DNA from: Halorussus salinisoli
GTDB lineage: Archaea > Halobacteriota > Halobacteria > Halobacteriales > Haladaptataceae
Assembly: GCA_005239435.1 (NCBI GenBank)
Contig: ML241305.1
Span: forward strand, 829,289-893,288
Length of the DNA: 64,000 nt
Reading direction: 5' to 3'
How positions within the stretch are numbered: the first letter of the stretch is position 1; each line of letters starts with the position of its first letter. The notes beneath the pieces were generated by a model. It searched no databases and had not been told where the DNA came from. It saw only the letters and a list, made by a program, of their open reading frames with translations. The position numbers and the translations under genes were made by a program. Shown in pieces: positions 59,110 to 64,000 of the stretch.

Positions 59110-61050
59110 ATGGTCCACAGTAGCGGAGACGAGACGACCCGCGAGCGCGAGTGGGTGTCGCCGCCGGAGTCGTTCGTCGAGGGAGCGAACGTCACGGCGG
59201 CCGACCGCGAAGCGTTCCGCGAGGCCGGATGGCCCGAGTGTTGGGAGCGGCCCGCCGACCTGTTGGACTGGGACCGCCGATTCGACTCGATGCTGGACGA
59301 CGAGGGGACGACTCGCTGGTTCCCCGGCGGGCAACTGAACGCCTCGTACAACTGCGTCGACCGCCACGTCGAGGCCGGTCGCGGCGACGAGACGGCGGTG
59401 ACGTGGGAGGGAAAACTCGGGGAGACCCGGACGTACAGCTATCGGGAACTCGCCGACGAGGTGAACGCGTTCGCCGCGGCCCTGCGCGAGTTGGGCGTCG
59501 GCGAGGGCGACGTGGTGACGCTCTACCTGCCGATGATCCCCGAGTTGCCGGTCGCCATGCTGGCGTGCGCCCGCATCGGTGCACCCCACAGCGTCGTCTT
59601 CGCCGGTTTCTCGGCCGACGCGCTGGCGACTCGGCTCGCGGGGGCAGAATCCCGGTTTCTCGTGACCTGCGACGGCTACTACCGGCGCGGGGCCGCGCTC
59701 GACCTGAAGCGCAGGGCGGACAACGCCTGCGTCTCGGTGGACCACGCGGTCGAACCGGTCGTGGTGAACCGCCTCGAAGACGACCGGCCAGCGGGCGACC
59801 ACCACGCCTACGCCGACCTCGTGGCCGACCACGCGGGCGCGGAAGTCGACCCCGTCTCCCGCGCGGCCGACGACCTGCTCTTTCTCATCTACACCTCCGG
59901 AACGACCGGCGAACCCACGCTGGTCCGACACACGACCGGCGGCTATCTCACCCACGTCGCGTGGACGAGTCACGCGGTCCTCGATTTGGTCCCCGGCGAC
60001 ACACACTGGTGTTCGGCCGACGTGGGATGGATCACCGGCCACTCCTACGCCGTCTACGGCCCGCTCGCGCTCGGGGCGACCACCGTCCTGTACGAGGGGA
60101 CGCCCGACCACCCCGAGACCGACCGCCTCTGGGAGATTATCGAGCGCAACGAAGTCGACGTGTTCTACACGGCACCCACGTCCATCCGGGCGTTCATGAA
60201 GTGGGGCGAAGAGCATCCCGAGAGCCACGACCTGTCGAGTCTGCGCCTGCTCGGGACGGTCGGCGAACCCATCGACGAGACGGCGTGGCACTGGTACCGC
60301 GACCACGTCGGCGACGGCGAGTGTCCGGTGGTGGACACGTGGTGGCAGACCGAGACCGGCGGCATCGTCCTCTCGACGCTCCCCGGCGTCGACCGGATGC
60401 GACCCGGCGCAGTAGGCAAGAGTCTGCCGGGCATCGAGACGGCCGTGGTGGACGAGATGGGCGAGGAGGTCGCCGCCGGAGCGGCGGGGCAACTGGTCCT
60501 CACTCGCCCGTGGCCGGGGATGGCCCGGTCGCTCTGCGAGGAGACCGACTGGGGCGAGCGCCGGACTCGGACCGTCGACGGCGAGTGGCAGTACGCCACG
60601 GGCGACAACGCCGTCCGGGACGAGGACGGCTATCTTCACCTCCTCGGCCGGGCCGACGACGTGCTCAAGGTCTCGGACCGACGGCTGAGTACCACGGAAA
60701 TCGAGTCGGCCATCGTCGGCGTCGAGGGGGTCGCGGAGGCCGCGGTCGTCGTCGGCGAGGACGCCAACGCCGTGCGGAAGTCGGAGATACACGCCTTCGT
60801 CAGTCCCGAGTCGAACGTCGCGGGCGACGACGCGCTCCGCGGGCGAGTCCGCGCGGCGGTCGAGGAGGCCATCGGCCCCATCGCGGCACCCGACGTAGTG
60901 ACGTTCGCGCCGTCGCTCCCCAAGACGCGCTCGGGCAAGGTCGTCCGCCGGTATCTCGCGGCCATCGCCAACGGCGAGGACCTCGGCGACACGAGCGCGC
61001 TCCGGAATCCGGAGGTCGTCGGCGAACTGGAGTCGCTTCTCGACAGGTAG
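59110..61050 (+). CDS. Acetyl-CoA synthetase-like AMP-forming acyl-CoA synthetase, divergent
   Basis: 646 aa with full Acs architecture (PPESFVEGANV N-terminus; CSADVGWITGHSY; DTWWQTETGG; ATGDNAVRDEDGYL; catalytic Lys in PKTRSGKVVRRYL). Two hallmark sites differ from canonical Acs: the A3 phosphate loop reads YTSGTTGEPTLVRHTTGG instead of TGxPKGV, and the hinge reads VSDRRLSTTEIES instead of VSGHRLGTxEIES. It is paralogous to the gene starting at 63575. Likely activates acetate or another short acid, possibly with changed specificity or rate. Confidence 0.86.
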   Translation: MVHSSGDETTREREWVSPPESFVEGANVTAADREAFREAGWPECWERPADLLDWDRRFDSMLDDEGTTRWFPGGQLNASYNCVDRHVEAGRGDETAVTWEGKLGETRTYSYRELADEVNAFAAALRELGVGEGDVVTLYLPMIPELPVAMLACARIGAPHSVVFAGFSADALATRLAGAESRFLVTCDGYYRRGAALDLKRRADNACVSVDHAVEPVVVNRLEDDRPAGDHHAYADLVADHAGAEVDPVSRAADDLLFLIYTSGTTGEPTLVRHTTGGYLTHVAWTSHAVLDLVPGDTHWCSADVGWITGHSYAVYGPLALGATTVLYEGTPDHPETDRLWEIIERNEVDVFYTAPTSIRAFMKWGEEHPESHDLSSLRLLGTVGEPIDETAWHWYRDHVGDGECPVVDTWWQTETGGIVLSTLPGVDRMRPGAVGKSLPGIETAVVDEMGEEVAAGAAGQLVLTRPWPGMARSLCEETDWGERRTRTVDGEWQYATGDNAVRDEDGYLHLLGRADDVLKVSDRRLSTTEIESAIVGVEGVAEAAVVVGEDANAVRKSEIHAFVSPESNVAGDDALRGRVRAAVEEAIGPIAAPDVVTFAPSLPKTRSGKVVRRYLAAIANGEDLGDTSALRNPEVVGELESLLDR

Positions 61051-61224
61051 CGTTCGGACGATTTTCGTGTTTTTCTGAGAAGGTGAAATCCACCAGGGAG
61101 ATATAGGATTCCTAATTGTATAGAATTATATTATTGTATTTAAGACATATATAGGAACCCGAGGGCAATTGAAATGCGATTTTCGTCGGTATCACGCTCG
61201 GGGACGACCTGCGGGAATCAGTCA

Positions 61225-61411
61225 CCGGTGTACAGCACCGCAAATACGGAAGGACGGGAGAAGCGAACGACTACTCGAGCCAATCGGACCGCACTCGCAC
61301 CGCCCTGTACCGCGATTACAGGCCTCACACCTCCCCAACCTCTTCCCTCACTTCGTTCGGTCGTCCCTCGCACGGTTGGCGCGACACGGGGTCGCGCCAG
61401 CGCACGCCGGG
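61225..61411 (+). repeat. Dispersed palindromic repeat family A, copy 4
   Basis: Contains TACAGCACCGCAAATAC, GGCCTCACACCTCCCCAACC, CTTCGTTCGGTCGTCCCTCG and the perfect 8-bp palindrome GGCGCGAC (61378-61385), loop ACGGG, GTCGCGCC (61391-61398), then AGCGCACGCCGG. It is followed by ACTTCCACCGAGCCACG, the same block found in the 46-nt direct repeats. The rest of 61051-61638 is an AT-rich tract (61100-61165) and the promoter of the next gene. Confidence 0.65.
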
Positions 61412-61603
61412 TGAAGACTTCCACCGAGCCACGATCGGCCGACCAAATCACCCTCGGGCGGAGGCTTTCGAGAACGTCATCACGTCTCAGAGTCGTGCGG
61501 TTCCTAGCGAACAGGGATTTCCTGAACCAATACCGTCTCTCCGACCCCTGCGAAATCTCCTCAAATCGACGACCGCTCCACCAACTCGAAGCTCGTTACC
61601 GAA

Positions 61604-61631
61604 GATTTATTCGCCTTCCTTCGAGAAGGCG
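61604..61631 (+). promoter_or_regulatory. TATA box plus perfect inverted repeat before the integrase-HTH gene
   Basis: GATTTATT (61604-61611) is followed at once by CGCCTTC (61612-61618), a 6-nt spacer and GAAGGCG (61625-61631), a perfect 7-bp inverted repeat ending 8 nt before the ATG. A protein bound here would block initiation. Confidence 0.5.
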
Positions 61632-61638
61632 AAACGAA

Positions 61639-63414
61639 ATGGGTGGCGAGGCACGCGACGACTTTCTGACGACTGCGGAGTACGAGCGACTCCGGCGGCG
61701 AACCGAGACCTACCGCGAGGACCTCGTGGTGGAACTGGCCGGGCGCGTCGGCCTCCGAGCGTCGGAAATAGTCCGTGTTCGGCCCGCGGACCTCCGAGAG
61801 CTCGAACGCGGCGGCGAGGTTCACCATCTCCTCACGGTGCCCGACGGCGCGGAGCGCGAACGCAACGGCGACGCCCGCGAGGCGTACGTGCCGTCGCCGG
61901 TCGTCCACGACCTCCGGAAGTTCGCCAACGTCAACGACGTGGACCGCCACGACCCCCTCGTCGACGTGTCGGCCCGGCGCGTCCAGATGCTGGTCCGCGA
62001 CGTGGCCGACCGGACCGACGACCTCCGAGACGTGACGTGCCGGGACCTCCGCCAGCACTTCGCGTGGCGACTCCTCGCCGAGGAAAAGGTCGCTCCCCGG
62101 GTCGTCCAGAGCGTCGGCGGGTGGCAGAGCCTCCAGAGCCTCGCGGCGTACCTCGACGAACCGACCACGGCCGAGGTCGTGGACGCCTTCGCCGACCGGT
62201 CCCCGGGGCGCGGTCGTCCGCGGACCGACCCATCGCGACCTGCGCGACCGTCTCGTAATCCCGACGCGCGAAGCGACACCCACGACCTCCTCGCGTGTGC
62301 GGGCGCGCTGGGCGAGGCGCTCGCGGACGCGTCCACGAGCGAGGACGTGGAACGGGCCGCGTGCGACCGCCTCGCCGACACGTACCGCGCCGTCTGGGTC
62401 TGTGACGAGCGCGGTGCGACCCGGGCGAGCGCCGCGCCGGAGCGAGCAGACGACGTTCCCGGCGAGGTTCTCGACGCGGCGGACGTGCCGGACGACGCAC
62501 CCGACGTGCCCGACGTGACCCTCGTCGAAGCACCGGCCGACGGGGTGCTGTCGGAGTGTTCGTTCGCCGTCGCGCCGCTCCGGTCGAGCGAAACCGTCCA
62601 CGGCCTGCTCTGGATCGCCCACGAGACGTTCTCGACGGCCGACCGGACCTTCCTCGCGGACGTGGGGCGGCGCGTCGGCCGGACCCTCACCGCCATCGCG
62701 CGCAAGCAGTTGCTCTTGGCCGACACGGGCGTCGCCCTCTCGCTTCGGACCACCGACGAGGGCGTGTTCCTCGTGGCCGCCTCGGCCGACCTCGACTGCC
62801 GGTTCGAACTCGAAGGCGTCGTCCCGGTCGAGGACCACTCGCTGCTCTACTTCGTCACCGCGAGCGGGGCCGCGGTCGGGGACGTTCTCGAACGAGTGTC
62901 CGGCGCGGACGCCGTGGACGACGCCCGCCTCATCCGCGACTACGGCGACGGCGCGCTCTTCGAGTTCGCCGTCTCGGGCGAGTCCGTCGCGCCGATTCTG
63001 GTCGAGCGCGGCGGCACCGTCCGCGAGCTGTCGGTCGAAGGCGGCGTTGCCGACGTGTCGGGCGTCTTCTCACAGCGCGTGGACGTTCGCCGGGTCGTGG
63101 AGGCCGTCGAGGCGGCGTTCCCCGAGACCCACCTGCGCTCGAAGCGCGAGGTCGAGGAACCGGTTCGGAGCGCGGCCAACGTCCAGCAGACGGTCCACGA
63201 CCGCGTGACCGAGCGCCAGCGAACCGTCCTCCGGGCCGCCTACCTCGCCGGGTACTTCGAGTGGCCCCGCGGGAGTACCGCCGAGGAACTCGCGGCCTCG
63301 ATGGGCGTCTCGTCGCCGACGCTCCACAACCACCTCCGGAAGGCCCAGCAGAAGGTGTTGGACGCCGTGTTCGAGGGGCCGGACCACCGAGTCGTGGACG
63401 CCGACCAACACTAA
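61639..63414 (+). CDS. Tyrosine-recombinase-like domain fused to bacterio-opsin-activator HTH_10 regulator
   Basis: 591 aa. Residues 8-190 resemble the tyrosine recombinase catalytic fold: GLRASEIVRVRPADL (Arg40 of box I), CRDLRQHFAWRLL (Arg kept, both box II His lost) and GGWQSLQSLAAYLDE (Trp and Tyr kept). Residues 220-370 look like a GAF-type sensor (SFAVAPLRSSETVHGLLWIAHE, FLADVGRRVGRTLTAIARKQ). The C-terminus is Bat-associated plus HTH_10 (RQRTVLRAAYLAGYFEWPRG, STAEELAASMGVSSPTLHNH). Probably a regulator using the recombinase fold to bind DNA; its position between two acetyl-CoA synthetase genes suggests control of acetate activation. Confidence 0.85.
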   Translation: MGGEARDDFLTTAEYERLRRRTETYREDLVVELAGRVGLRASEIVRVRPADLRELERGGEVHHLLTVPDGAERERNGDAREAYVPSPVVHDLRKFANVNDVDRHDPLVDVSARRVQMLVRDVADRTDDLRDVTCRDLRQHFAWRLLAEEKVAPRVVQSVGGWQSLQSLAAYLDEPTTAEVVDAFADRSPGRGRPRTDPSRPARPSRNPDARSDTHDLLACAGALGEALADASTSEDVERAACDRLADTYRAVWVCDERGATRASAAPERADDVPGEVLDAADVPDDAPDVPDVTLVEAPADGVLSECSFAVAPLRSSETVHGLLWIAHETFSTADRTFLADVGRRVGRTLTAIARKQLLLADTGVALSLRTTDEGVFLVAASADLDCRFELEGVVPVEDHSLLYFVTASGAAVGDVLERVSGADAVDDARLIRDYGDGALFEFAVSGESVAPILVERGGTVRELSVEGGVADVSGVFSQRVDVRRVVEAVEAAFPETHLRSKREVEEPVRSAANVQQTVHDRVTERQRTVLRAAYLAGYFEWPRGSTAEELAASMGVSSPTLHNHLRKAQQKVLDAVFEGPDHRVVDADQH

Positions 63415-63538
63415 CTGTCTAGCGTCACGGACGAGTTCGGGTCGGTGAAACGCCTACCGAACAGTGGAAAAACTTACCAGTACTCCTTGCGAAGCCTCTA
63501 CGGCCATATTTTCGGGTCTTGGGATAGTTAGTTCCCCC

Positions 63539-63546
63539 ACTTATAG
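63539..63546 (+). promoter_or_regulatory. TATA box of the terminal acs gene with flanking symmetry
   Basis: ACTTATAG (63539-63546) is flanked by TCCCC and GGGGA. It lies 23-32 nt before the two candidate ATGs (63566 and 63575). Confidence 0.4.
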
Positions 63547-63574
63547 GGGAGTGATTGGATTGTGAATGTGGCTC

Positions 63575-64000
63575 ATGCAGGAAGAACAAGACGTGGAACT
63601 CGAAGCCCGACTCGAAGACCAAGAGCGATTCGAACCCCCCGAATCGTTCGTGGAAGGCGCGAACGTCTCGGACGACTCCGTCTACGAGACGTTCGAGGAG
63701 GAGTGGCCCGAGTGCTGGGAGCAGGCCGCGGACCTGCTCGATTGGAACGAGGAGTACGAGACGGTGCTGGACGACTCGAACCCGCCGTTCTACGAGTGGT
63801 TCACCGGCGGCGAACTCAACGCCTCGGCGAACTGCCTCGACCGGCATCTGGACGAGCGCGGCGACGAGGCCGCAATCGAGTGGATCGGCGAGCCGACCGA
63901 CGAGGAGAATCGGACCTACACTTACGAGGAACTCCACCGCGAAGTCAACGAGTTCGCGGCGGCCCTGCACGAGATGGGAGTCGGCGAGGACGACGTGGTG
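63575..64000 (+). CDS. acs: Acetyl-CoA synthetase (AMP-forming), 5' part, cut by window end
   Basis: 142 codons are present without a stop. DVELEARLEDQERFEPPESFVEGANV, WPECWEQAADLLDWNEEYE, GGELNASANCLDRHLDERGDEAAIEW and EFAAALHEMGVGEDDVV are the acetyl-CoA synthetase N-terminal domain. It is more like canonical haloarchaeal Acs at the N-terminus than the 59110 gene, which starts later in the alignment. ATG at 63575 is preferred; ATG at 63566 would add three residues. Likely makes acetyl-CoA from acetate. Confidence 0.87.
   Translation, partial: MQEEQDVELEARLEDQERFEPPESFVEGANVSDDSVYETFEEEWPECWEQAADLLDWNEEYETVLDDSNPPFYEWFTGGELNASANCLDRHLDERGDEAAIEWIGEPTDEENRTYTYEELHREVNEFAAALHEMGVGEDDVV

Noticed and set aside
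59151..61106. Plus-strand open frame of about 650 codons in another phase of the acs-like gene
   Set aside because: Arg-rich shadow of the real frame; no recognisable domain.
61639..62220. Integrase domain as evidence of a prophage or integrated element
   Set aside because: Catalytic His residues are lost, it is fused to a regulator, no att duplication or phage genes are near, and base composition is ordinary.

Overview
The window is chromosomal DNA of a halophilic archaeon (class Halobacteria). The coding DNA is GC-rich with strong third-position G/C, the proteins are very rich in Asp and Glu, many promoters put a TATA box about 25-30 nt before the start codon (leaderless mRNAs), exported proteins use Tat signals, and the family content is haloarchaeal (bacterio-opsin-activator HTH regulators, DUF7344, Hvo_1808-type surface protein, catalytic-domain-only RNase R, F420 enzymes). 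The genus cannot be fixed from the sequence alone. I saw no rRNA, tRNA, CRISPR array, replication origin or intact insertion sequence.

Layout. 1-5.7 kb: FAD oxidoreductase plus a branched-chain-type ABC importer (binding protein, two permeases, one ATPase; no second ATPase). 5.8-13.7 kb: lone trpB, membrane and Tat-exported proteins, a subtilase, dUTPase, aconitase. 14-22.3 kb: rimI, small haloarchaeal proteins, a DtxR-type regulator, Nudix hydrolase, uracil-DNA glycosylase, RNase R, rhodanese, eIF1/SUI1. 22.4-26.8 kb: MoxR-DUF58-transglutaminase operon. 27.1-35 kb: TetR regulator, an F420 pair (cofE, mer-like), phosphodiesterase, a surface protein with a metalloprotease-like motif, a Nudix-eIF2B-like fusion, a methyltransferase. 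35-37.8 kb: an AT-richer accessory stretch with two DUF7344 regulators, an Lrp regulator, a frameshifted small gene and repeated sequence blocks. 37.8-43.5 kb: D-2-hydroxyacid dehydrogenase, M20 hydrolase and APC permease (overlapping operon), and an HTH regulator divergent from a DUF1611/DgcN-like gene, a plausible amino-acid or D-glutamate catabolic locus. 43.5-54.2 kb: thioredoxin-reductase-like enzyme, EngB, a DUF389-SIMPL-DUF389 set, a NOG1-like GTPase, ThiD-ThiN, and a copper locus (Cys-rich four-helix protein, DUF4396, CopZ). 54.2-64 kb: mutS, a lipoprotein, a damaged membrane gene, then two acetyl-CoA synthetase genes (the second cut by the window end) flanking a regulator that fuses a tyrosine-recombinase-like domain to a bacterio-opsin-activator HTH.

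The most unusual signals lie between genes. Family B is a set of three nested-hairpin elements (about 15.24, 41.57 and 44.96 kb) with changing but still paired stems and a conserved asymmetric internal-loop sequence. Family A is four copies of a longer repeat ending in a perfect palindrome whose sequence differs in every copy. Smaller elements include an exact 21-nt-period array before livG, a 24/25-nt array before mutS, and perfect inverted repeats at the thiD and integrase-HTH promoters. All functional statements rest on motif recognition by eye; no database search was run.
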